The notes: generated by a model not told the origin, from the letters alone. DNA of 35,593 bases from an uncultured Faecalibacterium sp. (GCA_900772565.1 CAAHET010000105.1:1-35593), one strand, 5' to 3'. Shown: positions 14,942-23,239, numbered from the stretch's first letter. Numbers and translations: made by a program.

Positions 14942-15700
14942 ATGGACGCTTCCCGTTATTTTGACGCCATGCACAACGCCATGTCCACCCTGCACGCCGG
15001 TGCACAGCTGCTGCTCACCGTCCGTTTGCAGGATACCTGCGGCAACGATGCCTATCTTGAAGTAAAACAGCTGCCCGGGGAGCAGAGCGCCCTTGTGTGC
15101 TATTCCACCATGGGACGGCGCTGCCTGAATTTCCAGCTGTTCCGCAAGGGCTGGCAGCTGTGCCACAATGCGGACGGGCAGTTGACTGGGCGTTTTCCGT
15201 CCAGCGCCGACAGCCTGCTGAGCCAGACCGACTTCCGTGCCTACTGCCGGGAGGATCGGCTGGATGCCGCCCGCACCCAACGCCTTATTGAGGAGCTGGG
15301 GCAGCACGCCGGGACGAACTATGTTGGCACTATCCCGCAGAATGCCCGCACCGGCGCGCAAATCACCGTGGAAAGCTACCTTGGCCGCGGTGCACGCTGG
15401 AGTTACTGGAATCAGGACACTTCCCCCTGCCTGCCGTTGGGCGCAATTTTGTACTGGCTGGCAGATTTTCTAGCCGGGAACGAGCGCCGTGCCCTGCAGT
15501 CTGACCCGCAGGCCGCCGCACTGGCTGCGCAGTGGCTGGCAAAGGACACCGCTGTGTTCTTCTGCCCCTCCCCTGCCCTGACGGTCTCCTCTGCGGCCTG
15601 CCATAGCGCCCCGGCTGCACGGCGCACCCACCCCGCGCCGGTGCCTGCCGCACGCAGCAAGAGCTGGCAGAGCGTTCTGGCTGCCATGGCTGCGGTGTAA
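14942..15700 (+). CDS. 252-residue protein of unknown function
   Basis: An ATG at 14942 with AGGAAGGAG upstream opens a 252-residue frame; a longer open frame upstream runs through the promoter and was rejected. The protein is soluble, with no signal or membrane helix. Residues 1-70 look alpha/beta (LLLTVRL…AYLEVKQL). A conserved-looking middle at about 140-175 contains GRGARWSYWNQDTSPCLPLG. The last 35 residues are Ala/Pro/Arg-rich and probably disordered. Seven to eight cysteines are spread through it without a clear metal pattern. It has its own promoter and follows the MoxR/VWA operon, from which a terminator separates it. I do not recognise the family. Confidence 0.7.
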   Translation: MDASRYFDAMHNAMSTLHAGAQLLLTVRLQDTCGNDAYLEVKQLPGEQSALVCYSTMGRRCLNFQLFRKGWQLCHNADGQLTGRFPSSADSLLSQTDFRAYCREDRLDAARTQRLIEELGQHAGTNYVGTIPQNARTGAQITVESYLGRGARWSYWNQDTSPCLPLGAILYWLADFLAGNERRALQSDPQAAALAAQWLAKDTAVFFCPSPALTVSSAACHSAPAARRTHPAPVPAARSKSWQSVLAAMAAV

Positions 15701-15743
15701 GGAGGGTGTATCTTGCACAATCTATATATGCTGCTGTCCTGCG

Positions 15744-15790
15744 CCCTCATCAGTCACCTACGGTGACAGCTTCCCCCGACCGGGGGAAGC
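15744..15790. repeat. Short palindromic repeat unit related to the 8498-8620 element
   Basis: CCCTCATCAGTCA, a small hairpin GTCACC-TAC-GGTGAC (15753-15767) and a GC hairpin are arranged like the left half of the element at 8498 (CCCTCTCAGTCA, small hairpin, CAGCTCCCCC hairpin). It looks like a half-copy or a diverged family member, and its last hairpin may now serve as a terminator. Confidence 0.5.
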
Positions 15791-15795
15791 CTTTT
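15769..15795 (+). terminator. Terminator for the 252-residue gene, formed by the repeat
   Basis: GCTTCCCCCG (15769-15778) and CGGGGGAAGC (15781-15790) pair perfectly with a two-base turn, followed by CTTTTTG. Confidence 0.7.
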
Positions 15796-15823
15796 TGTTC
15801 CGGCAAACATTCAAACAAAACCA

Positions 15824-15863
15824 AAAGCGGCTGTTGCACCAAATGATGTGCAACAGCCGCTTT
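15824..15863. terminator. Bidirectional terminator hairpin
   Basis: AAAGCGGCTGTTGCAC (15824-15839) pairs perfectly over 16 bp with 15848-15863. It is followed by TGTCTGTTTTT on the plus strand and by TGGTTTTG on the minus strand, so it can separate the convergent transcripts. Confidence 0.75.
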
Positions 15864-15890
15864 GTCTGTTTTTCTGCGCCCCGGCAAATG

Positions 15891-15933
15891 CAAAAAAGCA
15901 CCCCGCCAGCCGTTTCCGGTAGGCGGGGTGCTT
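15891..15933 (-). terminator. Intrinsic terminator of the peptide importer operon
   Basis: Read on the minus strand, a 12-bp stem (AAGCACCCCGCC at 15896-15907 with 15922-15933) is followed by a T-run ending in TTTTTTGC. It lies about 52 nt after the binding-protein stop. Confidence 0.85.
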
Positions 15934-15985
15934 GGTGCGCTTATGGTATACGGTTCAGCTTACGCTGCACAGCACAGGGAGGAAA

Positions 15986-17680
15986 TTACTCCTCGATGTA
16001 ACCGTACTGGAGGTACCAGTAGCCGTAGGGGCTGTGCCAGGTGCCCTTCAGAGAAGAGGTCTGCAGCCAGAAGTCGTTGTAGTAAGCAACGGGGATGCAG
16101 CCCATATCCTCCATCAGGATGTCCTCAGCCTTGTGCAGCTGTGCAAAGTGCTCGGCGGCATCAGCAACGCGGGAAGCCTCGACAGCAGCATCGAAGTCAG
16201 CGTTGGAGTACTTACCATCGTTGTTGCCGTTGCCGGTGCAGAACAGCTCGACCATGTTGGAAGGATCGTTGTAGTCCATGACCCAGCCGTTACGGGCAAC
16301 ATCGTACTCGCCTGCACGGCGAGCAGCGGTGAAGGCAGACCACTCCATCTTGCTGATGCTCAAAGTGATGCCCAGATCGCCCCAAGTCTGCTGCAGGTAC
16401 TCTGCCAGAGGTACATGGTAGCCGGAATCGTTGGTGCTGTACTCGATGGTGGGGTAGCCCTCGCCATTGGGGTAGCCAGCCTCTTCCAGCAGCTTCTTAG
16501 CCTCGGCCATATTTGCCTCGTAGTCAGCTGCAATGTAGGGAGAACCGCCGTTTGCGTTGTCGTAGAAGTAACCGTTCTCGTCCACGATGCCGGGGCCAAC
16601 CAGGTTGGAAGCAGCAGTGTAGGTGCCCTGCATGATGGTGTTGGCAACATAGTCGCGGTCGATGGCCAGAGCCAGAGCCTTGCGGACCTTGGCATCCTTG
16701 AAGGCATCGTGCTGCAGGTTCAGGCTGACGTAGTAGGTGCCCAGAATGGTGTCAACATAGAAGTCGCCGCCGTCCTCTGCCTTGGTCAGGCTGGGGATCT
16801 CGTCGGTGGGCACGTCCTTGATCAGGACAGCCTCGCCGCTGTTGTAAGCAGCGAAGGAAGCGGAAGAGTCCTCCAGCAGCAGCAGGGTGATGCTGTCGGA
16901 AACGATCTTGGAGCTATCCCAGCCGCCAACGTAGTTGGGGTTCTTGGTCAGGACGATACGCTCGGAGGGGGTCCACTCGGTGATCATGTAAGGACCGTTG
17001 GAGACGAAGGTCTCAGCGGAGGTGCACCATGCATCGCCGTTGGCCTCAACGGTAGCCTGCTGCACAGGGCTCATAGCTGCGAATGCGGCCATCTTGTCGA
17101 AGTAGGAGCAGGGGTAGGACAGCACGATGGTCAGGGTCTTGCCGTCGTCGCTTGCCTTGACATTCAGAGCATCAGTATCACCAGCCTGAGCTGCCTCAAA
17201 GCCATCGATCATGCCCAGGCAGGTCTCTGCGTAGGGAGCTGCGGTGTCGGGGTTGACCATACGCTTGAAGGTGTACTCAAAGTCCTTAGCGGTCAGGTCA
17301 GTGCCATCGCTCCACTTCAGGCCGTCACGCATGGTGAAGGTCCAGGTCAGGCCGTCCTCGCTTGCTTCCCAGCTCTCAGCCTGGCCGCCAACAACTTCGT
17401 TGTTCTCGTTGATGATCAGCAGGGGCTCGAAGATGGTGATGATGGTGTTGGCGCCATCAACAGCGTTGTTCAAAGAGGGATCCAGAGTCTCGGGATTGGG
17501 GCCGTACTGGACGGTGAAGCCAGCGGTGTTGACACTGCCGGTAGAAGAACCAGCAGCGGAAGAAGCAGAACCGGAGGTTGCGGTAGAACCGGACTTGCTG
17601 CCGCCACAGGCTGCCAGACCCATAGCAGCGGCACCCACGCCTGCAACCTTGAGGAAATTACGACGAGAAATGCGTTTCAT
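15986..17680 (-). CDS. Peptide ABC transporter substrate-binding lipoprotein (SBP_bac_5 family)
   Basis: A 564-residue family-5 solute-binding protein, the size and fold class of DppA/OppA. Residues 1-24 are a signal with a complete twin-arginine motif SRRNFLK (5-11) and a lipobox LAAC with C25. A Ser/Gly/Thr linker runs to about residue 50. The mature part opens with the family's PETLDPSLNN and contains GLTWTFTMRDGLKWSDG, the typical SBP_bac_5 signature. It should bind peptides outside the cell and hand them to DppBC. The ATG at 17678-17680 has GGGAAGGA upstream. The gene lies downstream of dppF but has its own consensus promoter and leader hairpin, which suits the excess of binding protein usually needed. 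Peptide length preference cannot be told. Confidence 0.93.
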   Translation of the reverse strand: MKRISRRNFLKVAGVGAAAMGLAACGGSKSGSTATSGSASSAAGSSTGSVNTAGFTVQYGPNPETLDPSLNNAVDGANTIITIFEPLLIINENNEVVGGQAESWEASEDGLTWTFTMRDGLKWSDGTDLTAKDFEYTFKRMVNPDTAAPYAETCLGMIDGFEAAQAGDTDALNVKASDDGKTLTIVLSYPCSYFDKMAAFAAMSPVQQATVEANGDAWCTSAETFVSNGPYMITEWTPSERIVLTKNPNYVGGWDSSKIVSDSITLLLLEDSSASFAAYNSGEAVLIKDVPTDEIPSLTKAEDGGDFYVDTILGTYYVSLNLQHDAFKDAKVRKALALAIDRDYVANTIMQGTYTAASNLVGPGIVDENGYFYDNANGGSPYIAADYEANMAEAKKLLEEAGYPNGEGYPTIEYSTNDSGYHVPLAEYLQQTWGDLGITLSISKMEWSAFTAARRAGEYDVARNGWVMDYNDPSNMVELFCTGNGNNDGKYSNADFDAAVEASRVADAAEHFAQLHKAEDILMEDMGCIPVAYYNDFWLQTSSLKGTWHSPYGYWYLQYGYIEE

Positions 17681-17746
17681 AATAATATCCTTCCCTTATA
17701 TCAAATTTGAGTGTGCCAGGTTGCCCCAGCCGCCTCTATATTCGAT

Positions 17747-17770
17747 CCGGTGCAAAGAATTGTGCACCGG
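17747..17770 (-). other. Leader hairpin of the binding-protein mRNA
   Basis: CCGGTGCA (17747-17754) pairs with TGCACCGG (17763-17770) around an 8-nt loop, just downstream of the predicted transcription start. It is likely a 5' stabilising stem. Confidence 0.5.
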
Positions 17771-17783
17771 AGGAACACGAATG

Positions 17784-17812
17784 ATTATAATGCGTTCTCA
17801 CCCGGGTTACAA
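17784..17812 (-). promoter_or_regulatory. Promoter of the peptide-binding protein gene
   Basis: On the minus strand TTGTAA (17807-17812), a 17-nt spacer and a consensus TATAAT (17784-17789). Confidence 0.8.
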
Positions 17813-17834
17813 GCCCAAAGCTTGGACTGTAACC
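17805..17834. promoter_or_regulatory. Inverted repeat overlapping the -35 of the binding-protein promoter
   Basis: GGTTACA (17805-17811) and TGTAACC (17828-17834) are exact inverted arms about two helical turns apart. The first arm covers the -35 hexamer, so a dimeric regulator here could repress. Confidence 0.4.
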
Positions 17835-17898
17835 ATTTTGTGACAACATTTCAGTGCTAAGTTGAAACGTTTTCACCTCTTACCGGTGTGAAGTGTTC

Positions 17899-18894
17899 TC
17901 ACTTCACGCGGTCAAGGTGATGGCAGGCTGCCCAGTGGCCGGTGGAGACCTCCTTGAACTCAGGCACCTCGTTTGCGCACTGCTCGTCTGCATAGGGGCA
18001 GCGGGTGCGGAAACGGCAGCCGGACGGCGGGTTCAGGGGGCTGGGCACATCGCCCTGCAGCACGATACGCTTGGACTGGCGGGCCGTAATGGGGTCTGCC
18101 ACCGGAATAGCGGAGATCAGGCTGCGGGTGTAGGGGTGGATGCTGTGGGCGATCAGCTCGTAACTGTCGGCCAGCTCCACCATCTTGCCCAGATACATGA
18201 CGCCGATGCGGTTGGAGATGTGCTTCACAACGCTCAGGTCATGGGCGATGAACAGGTAGGTCAGGCCCATCTCCTGCTGCAGATCCTCGAACATATTGAC
18301 GACCTGTGCCTGAATGGAAACGTCCAGTGCGGAAACAGGCTCGTCACAAACGATGAACTCGGGGTTCACAGCCAGTGCACGGGCAATGCCCACGCGCTGA
18401 CGCTGACCGCCGGAGAACTCGTGGCAGTAGCGGTTTGCGTGCTCGCTGTTCAGGCCAACGCGCTCCAGCAGGGCGATGATCTTATCGTGGCGATCCTTTT
18501 CGTTCTCAGCCAGATGATGGATATCAATGCCCTCGCCCACGATGTCGCCAATGGTCATGCGGGGGTCCAGACTTGCGTACGGATCCTGAAAAACGATCTG
18601 CATCCGGCGGCGATAGGGCAGCATATCCACTGCGATCTTGTTGTCCTTATCGAACAGCAGGTTGCCGTCATAGTAGATCTTACCGCCGGTGGGCTCGTAC
18701 AGGCGCAACAAGGTGCGGCCGGTAGTGGTCTTGCCACAACCGGACTCACCTACCAGACCAAGGGTCTCGCCCTTGCGGATGGCAAAGCTTACGTCATCCA
18801 CAGCCTGAACGTACTTGCGGTTCTTGCCCACACCGCCGGCGGGGAAATACTGCTGCAGGTGCTGGACTTCGACCAGCGTCTTGTGTTCACTCAT
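17899..18894 (-). CDS. dppF: Oligopeptide/dipeptide ABC transporter ATPase (DppF/OppF type)
   Basis: A 331-residue ATPase with Walker A GESGCGKT (49-56), signature SGGQ (161-164) and Walker B IVCDE (181-185). Its C-terminal extension has the oligopeptide-transporter tail PPSGCRFRTRCPYADEQC, which carries clustered cysteines. It pairs with the DppD-type ATPase to power peptide uptake. Its ATG overlaps the stop of that gene in ATGA, so the two are coupled. A gap of about 220 nt separates it from the binding-protein gene. Confidence 0.93.
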   Translation of the reverse strand: MSEHKTLVEVQHLQQYFPAGGVGKNRKYVQAVDDVSFAIRKGETLGLVGESGCGKTTTGRTLLRLYEPTGGKIYYDGNLLFDKDNKIAVDMLPYRRRMQIVFQDPYASLDPRMTIGDIVGEGIDIHHLAENEKDRHDKIIALLERVGLNSEHANRYCHEFSGGQRQRVGIARALAVNPEFIVCDEPVSALDVSIQAQVVNMFEDLQQEMGLTYLFIAHDLSVVKHISNRIGVMYLGKMVELADSYELIAHSIHPYTRSLISAIPVADPITARQSKRIVLQGDVPSPLNPPSGCRFRTRCPYADEQCANEVPEFKEVSTGHWAACHHLDRVK

Positions 18895-19892
18895 TCTGCC
18901 TTTTCCCCTTTCTCAAATTCAGCCTTCTGCTGCAGCCAGCAGTAGGTATAGTGGGTATCGCTGAGCTCGGTGCGCGGGGGCATCTTGCTCAGACAGATCT
19001 TCATGCAGTTCTTGCAGCGGGGCGCAAAGGGGCAGCCGGCCGGCGGATTCAGCAGATCCACAGGGGTACCCTCGATGGGCACAAGGCGCTCGTGCTCTGC
19101 GGTGTTCAGCTTGGGGATGGAGTTGATCAGGCCCTTGGTGTACTCGTGACCCGGCTGATAGAAGATCTCGTCGGTAGTGCCGTACTCCACAATGTGGCCG
19201 GCGTACATCACGGCGATCTTCTCGCACATGGATGCCACGACACCCAGATCGTGGGTGATCATGATGATGCTCATGCCCAGCTTCTTGCGCAGATCCTGCA
19301 TCAGCTCAAGGATCTGTGCCTGAATGGTCACATCCAGTGCGGTGGTGGGCTCGTCGGCGATCAACAGCTTAGGCTCACAGGCCAGTGCAATGGCGATCAT
19401 CACGCGCTGGCGCATACCGCCGGACAGCTCGTGGGGGTACTGCTTCAGACGCTTCTCAGGCTCATTGATGCCAACCAGCTCCAGCAGTTCCTTGGCGCGT
19501 GCCCATGCATCGGCCTTGTTCTTATCGGTGTGCAGGCGGATGACCTCCACGATCTGGTTGCCGATGGTGTACACCGGATTCAGGCTGGTCATGGGGTCCT
19601 GGAAGATGATGGAGACCTCGTTGCCGCGGATCTTGCGGAAGTCCTTCTCCTTCATGTTCTCGATCTCGTGGCCGTTGAACCACACCTTGCCGCCCACCAG
19701 CTTACCGGGGTAAGCGGTCAGGCCCATAACGGAGTAGGCGGTGACCGACTTACCGGAGCCGGACTCGCCCACAACGCCCAGAACATCGCCCTGATTCATG
19801 GTAAAGGAAACGCCGTTCAGTGCCTTTACTTCGCCCGCAGGGGTGAAGAAAGAAAGGCGTTCTTCTTTGATATCAAGAATTTTCTCGCTCAT
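18891..19892 (-). CDS. dppD: Oligopeptide/dipeptide ABC transporter ATPase (DppD/OppD type)
   Basis: A 333-residue ATPase with Walker A GESGSGKS (42-49), signature LSGGM (156-160) and Walker B LLIADE (176-181). The C-terminal peptide-transporter extension has NPPAGCPFAPRCKNC from about 282 with four cysteines (C287, C293, C296, C300), a spacing seen in family members that hold an iron-sulfur cluster. The ATG at 19890-19892 follows GAGGTGAACAGAA. It overlaps dppF by 4 nt and follows dppC by 14 nt. Confidence 0.93.
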   Translation of the reverse strand: MSEKILDIKEERLSFFTPAGEVKALNGVSFTMNQGDVLGVVGESGSGKSVTAYSVMGLTAYPGKLVGGKVWFNGHEIENMKEKDFRKIRGNEVSIIFQDPMTSLNPVYTIGNQIVEVIRLHTDKNKADAWARAKELLELVGINEPEKRLKQYPHELSGGMRQRVMIAIALACEPKLLIADEPTTALDVTIQAQILELMQDLRKKLGMSIIMITHDLGVVASMCEKIAVMYAGHIVEYGTTDEIFYQPGHEYTKGLINSIPKLNTAEHERLVPIEGTPVDLLNPPAGCPFAPRCKNCMKICLSKMPPRTELSDTHYTYCWLQQKAEFEKGEKAE

Positions 19893-19906
19893 TTCTGTTC
19901 ACCTCA

Positions 19907-20956
19907 TCAATTCTTCAGCTTCGGGTCAAAGGCATCGCGCAGGCCATCGCCGAACAGGTTGAACACAAGGATCATCACGCTGATCATCAGTGCGGGGGCG
20001 ATGAGCAGATGGGGGTAGGTGTTCATGCCCTTGACGGCATCGGTAGCCAGAGAACCCAGAGAAGGCAGCGGGGCTGCGACACCCAGACCGATGAAGCTCA
20101 GGTAGCTCTCGGTGAAGATGGAAGCCGGGATCTGCAGGGTGGTGGTAACGATCAGAGTACCGATACAGTTGGTGAGCAGATGCTTTTTGATAATGCGTCC
20201 GCTGGAAGCGCCCAGTGCGCGGGCAGCGGTAACATACTCGCTCTCCTTCAGGATCAGGATCTGGCTGCGGACGATACGCGCCATGCCGACCCAGTACAGC
20301 AGAGCAAAGATGATGAAGATGGAGATCATGTTGGGGCCAAGGGTCTGCATCCACTTGAAGCCGGGCTTGGAAGCCAGTGCATCCAGCGGATCTTTCAGGG
20401 CCATGCCCAGCAGGATGATCAGCAGAATATCGGGGATGGTGTACAGAATATCTGTAATACGCATCATGATATTGTCCACCCAGCCACCGGCAAAGGCCGC
20501 AACCGCACCATAGGTGGCGCCGATGATCAGCACCAGCACAGAAGCGATCAAGCCGACGGACAGGCTGACGCGTGTGCCCATCATGATACGCACAGCGAAG
20601 TCACGACCCATACGGTCGGTGCCCAGAATGTGCGGGAACACCTTTTCGCCTGCGTCGATACGCGCCTGCTCGGAGGCAGAGTACTCAAAGGGCTTCAGGT
20701 TGTTGCTGCCCTTCATCTGCTCGGAATAGCTGTAAGGCCAGACAGAGGGCAGCAGGTAGGCAAAAATGGCAATGGCAATGATGAACACAAAGCTGACCAT
20801 GGCGATCTTGTTCTTCTTCAGGCGGCGGATACCGTCCTTCCAGAAGTTGACGCTTTCGCGCATGACCACCAGGCTCTGCTTTTCCTCATTGCTGGCGGGC
20901 AGAAAATCCTCCGCGTTGAGCTGCAGGCTGAGCGGATTCTTTTTAATGTTTTCCAT
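19907..20956 (-). CDS. dppC: Peptide ABC transporter permease (DppC/OppC type)
   Basis: A 349-residue inner-membrane permease. A cytoplasmic N-terminal tail of about 40 residues precedes the first helix, as in OppC-type permeases. The loop that docks the ATPase (EAA-like) is YVTAARALGASSGRIIKKHLL near residue 230. The ATG at 20954-20956 follows AAAGGAGCGATTTTC. It sits 18 nt after dppB and forms the channel with it. Confidence 0.93.
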   Translation of the reverse strand: MENIKKNPLSLQLNAEDFLPASNEEKQSLVVMRESVNFWKDGIRRLKKNKIAMVSFVFIIAIAIFAYLLPSVWPYSYSEQMKGSNNLKPFEYSASEQARIDAGEKVFPHILGTDRMGRDFAVRIMMGTRVSLSVGLIASVLVLIIGATYGAVAAFAGGWVDNIMMRITDILYTIPDILLIILLGMALKDPLDALASKPGFKWMQTLGPNMISIFIIFALLYWVGMARIVRSQILILKESEYVTAARALGASSGRIIKKHLLTNCIGTLIVTTTLQIPASIFTESYLSFIGLGVAAPLPSLGSLATDAVKGMNTYPHLLIAPALMISVMILVFNLFGDGLRDAFDPKLKN

Positions 20957-20974
20957 GAAAATCGCTCCTTTCTC

Positions 20975-21892
20975 TTACTGCAGCTTGATGCGCGGGTCGA
21001 TGATCTTATAAAGGATATCCACGATCACGTTTGCAATGATGACCATGCTGGACAGCAGGATGGTGGTGCCCATGATCATGGTGTAGTCACGGTTGGTGAT
21101 GGCAGACACGAAGTCACGGCCCAGACCGGGCACGGAGAAGATCTTTTCCACCACGAAAGAACCGGTCATCAGGCTGGCCAGCATGGGGCCGACGTAGGTG
21201 ATGACAGGCAGAATGGCGTTGCGCAGTGCGTGCTTGAACAGGATCATGAACTGGGACACGCCCTTTGCGCGGGCAGTGCGCATATAGTCCTGACCCATGA
21301 CGTCCAGCAGGCTGGAGCGCATCAGACGGGTGATATAAGCCGAGGGATAGATGGCCAGTGCGGTGACCGGCATGATATAGGCGGCTGCGCTGTTCAGGCC
21401 AACGGTGGGCAGCACCTTCATGTTCATACCAAACTGGTACAAAAGCAGCACGCTGGAGATAAAGCTGGGGATCGCGATGCCGCAGGTAGCAAACACGATA
21501 ATAATGTTATCCAGCCACTTGCCGCGGTTATAAGCGGAAATGCAGCCCAGAGGGATACCCACGCACAGAGCCACCACCACTGCAATGCCTGCCAGACGGC
21601 AGGACACCGGCAGCTTGCTGGCGATGATCTGGTTCACGGTACGGCCGCGCTGACGCAGGCTCAGACCCAGATCGCCGTGCAAAAGGCTCTTCATGTAGTT
21701 GACGTACTGCACACCCAGCGGCTTATCCAGACCATACTTTTCGGCCAGAGCCTGCTGAGCAGCGGCGCTGATGGACTTTTCTGCCACGAACGGGCCACCG
21801 GGGACCAGGTTCATGACAAAAAAGGTAACCGTGGCCACAATGAAGATACTGAAGATACCCATTGCGACACGCTTGATGATGTACTTTGCCAT
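20975..21892 (-). CDS. dppB: Peptide ABC transporter permease (DppB/OppB type)
   Basis: A 305-residue permease with the N-terminal helix typical of DppB (AKYIIKRVAMGIFSIFIVAT) followed by five more helices. The docking loop is YMRTARAKGVSQFMILFKHAL near residue 215, and the end IIDPRI is family-typical. The ATG at 21890-21892 matches the family start; the best GGAG lies about 12 nt upstream, a little far, and a TTG at 21919 would add nine residues. It is the first gene of the operon, after a long leader from a perfect promoter. Confidence 0.92.
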   Translation of the reverse strand: MAKYIIKRVAMGIFSIFIVATVTFFVMNLVPGGPFVAEKSISAAAQQALAEKYGLDKPLGVQYVNYMKSLLHGDLGLSLRQRGRTVNQIIASKLPVSCRLAGIAVVVALCVGIPLGCISAYNRGKWLDNIIIVFATCGIAIPSFISSVLLLYQFGMNMKVLPTVGLNSAAAYIMPVTALAIYPSAYITRLMRSSLLDVMGQDYMRTARAKGVSQFMILFKHALRNAILPVITYVGPMLASLMTGSFVVEKIFSVPGLGRDFVSAITNRDYTMIMGTTILLSSMVIIANVIVDILYKIIDPRIKLQ

Positions 21893-21962
21893 CGTTTGAT
21901 GCCACTCCAATCCTATCAATGAATTACTGTTTTGCTCTCAGGCCGAGCCACACTTTCCCGCA

Positions 21963-22062
21963 GTCCGCCAGCCTCACACATAGCGGACGTCTGTCCTTGG
22001 CACACGGACAGAAAAAGCGAATAAGAAAACGATGGCATCTTGCGGTCGCATAAACACCATCG
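21963..22062 (-). other. Structured 5' leader of the dpp operon (three hairpins)
   Basis: Three stems lie in the roughly 190-nt untranslated leader. They are CGATGG/CCATCG (22030-22035 with 22057-22062), CTGTCC/GGACAG (21991-21996 with 22006-22011) and GTCCGC/GCGGAC (21963-21968 with 21983-21988). None is followed by a T-run. I do not recognise a known riboswitch. The spacing suggests a folded regulatory leader or a processed RNA. Confidence 0.45.
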
Positions 22063-22087
22063 TCCATACCCGAGAAACACTCTATCT

Positions 22088-22116
22088 ATTATAAGGATAA
22101 CCACGAATTTTGTCAA
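22088..22116 (-). promoter_or_regulatory. Perfect consensus promoter of the dpp operon
   Basis: On the minus strand TTGACA (22111-22116), exactly 17 nt, then TATAAT (22088-22093). This is the only full consensus sigma-A promoter in the window. Confidence 0.85.
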
Positions 22117-22358
22117 TTTACATGAAAAAAATTCACTTCATTACAGCAGAGCGTGAGTGAAATCTTATACTTTAAACAAAAACTCTGCATATTTGTAGGT
22201 AAAAGTGCTACTTTTCCGGTCTTTTTGGCGGATGCTCCGCAGGCGCACACCGTCTGTCCCGCTCTGTTGCCGCAAAAGACAGTGTCTCCCGCTCAGAACC
22301 ATCTATCCATAAGGCCGACATTTTTCTCCATATTACAGCAAAGTAGATAAAACAAAAG
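22117..22358. other. Intergenic stretch without a recognisable gene
   Basis: An AT-rich stretch upstream of the dpp promoter. It holds the palindrome AAAAGTGCTACTTTT at 22201-22215 and a 65-residue plus-strand frame without a ribosome site that I do not believe. Nothing else is visible. Confidence 0.5.
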
Positions 22359-22412
22359 CACCCGCAGCTCCTTCTCCGGCATAGTCAGTGCCCGGGAGAT
22401 ATGCTGCGGGTG
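22359..22412 (-). terminator. Intrinsic terminator at the end of the cps module
   Basis: On the minus strand CACCCGCAGC pairs with GCTGCGGGTG (22359-22368 with 22403-22412), with further pairing inside (CTCCGGCA with TGCCCGGGAG). It is followed by TTTTGTTTT. It lies 20 nt after the stop at 22433. Confidence 0.8.
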
Positions 22413-22432
22413 GTCAAAGGTTGTTTTTCGGG

Positions 22433-23239
22433 TCAGGAGTACAGCTTTGCGGTCAGCTTGGAATACATGGCGCTCTTTTGTGCCTTATAGGAGGCCATGG
22501 CCTGATCGGCCAGTGCTGTGCTCTGGCCGTTGGCGGTCAGTACGGCGCGCATCTGGCTGACGATGCTCTCCACTTCCTTGTCGTACGATGCCTGCATCGC
22601 ATACAATTTGCCGCTTCTGGCCAGCACGATAGAGATCTTGCGTGCCTGTGTCTGCTGAGACTTCGGCAGCGCCTTATATTCCGCCTTTGCCCCAGCAATA
22701 CAGCTGTTCAGTTCTGCTTCAGCACGCGCCTTGACGCTGTACAGCTGGTTCAGCAGTGCCTTGACCTCGGCCTCGTAGGAGGCTTCCTGTTTGCCAGCCG
22801 AGGACGCCGGTTTTTCTGCGGCAGAGGCTGTACTGGAACTGGCTGTACCGGCAGTCTCCTGCTTACCAGAGGAAGCCGTACTGCCGCTCTCCGTCTGTGA
22901 GGCAGCACTCTCCGAGGAAGCGTCAGAATCCGCCGGAGCAGATGCAGAGTCTGCCTCCTCCTGCGGAGCACTTGCCGCTGCGTCCTGCTCCCCATCGCTG
23001 GAAGCAGTGGATTCGCCAGTCAACTCATCCAGCGTGATCTCACCGCTGAGCAGCTTGTCCAGATCTTCATCTGTCAGGGTGAGCTGCACACCGTCTGCTG
23101 CAGTATCCGGCAGTGTTTCCGGCAGACCAGCTGCCATACTGCGGAGATAGAACACCACACCAAGAGCCGCTGCGATCAACAAAACCACCAGCGCACCCAG
23201 CACGATCAACACGATTTTCAGGACTTTATTTTTCTTCAT
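22433..23239 (-). CDS. Membrane-anchored low-complexity protein of unknown function in the cps module
   Basis: A 268-residue protein. Residues 1-6 are basic and 7-32 form one membrane helix with no lipobox, so it is a type II membrane protein with most of it outside. Residues 40-75 include an acidic amphipathic part (LTDEDLDKLLSGEITLDEL). Residues 78-152 are almost only Ser, Ala, Glu, Gln, Asp, Gly and Thr, a flexible wall-spanning linker. Residues 153-268 form a charged helical, coiled-coil-like domain. The ATG at 23237 fits the membrane start but has only a weak ribosome site; a GTG at 23269 would add 10 residues. It is the last gene after cpsC-cpsD-cpsB, separated by a GC hairpin. I do not recognise the C-terminal domain. 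Confidence 0.7.
   Translation of the reverse strand: MKKNKVLKIVLIVLGALVVLLIAAALGVVFYLRSMAAGLPETLPDTAADGVQLTLTDEDLDKLLSGEITLDELTGESTASSDGEQDAAASAPQEEADSASAPADSDASSESAASQTESGSTASSGKQETAGTASSSTASAAEKPASSAGKQEASYEAEVKALLNQLYSVKARAEAELNSCIAGAKAEYKALPKSQQTQARKISIVLARSGKLYAMQASYDKEVESIVSQMRAVLTANGQSTALADQAMASYKAQKSAMYSKLTAKLYS

Noticed and set aside
15713..15766. 17-codon frame starting with TTG after GGAGGG
   Set aside because: It is too short and ends inside a repeat hairpin. It is kept only as a possible gene remnant in the findings, not as a gene.
15932..17710. 592-codon plus-strand frame opposite the peptide-binding protein
   Set aside because: It covers the terminator and the entire binding-protein gene; the composition is typical of a shadow frame.
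22153..22350. 65-codon plus-strand frame in the gap upstream of dppB
   Set aside because: It has no ribosome site or promoter, and its composition looks like random intergenic sequence.
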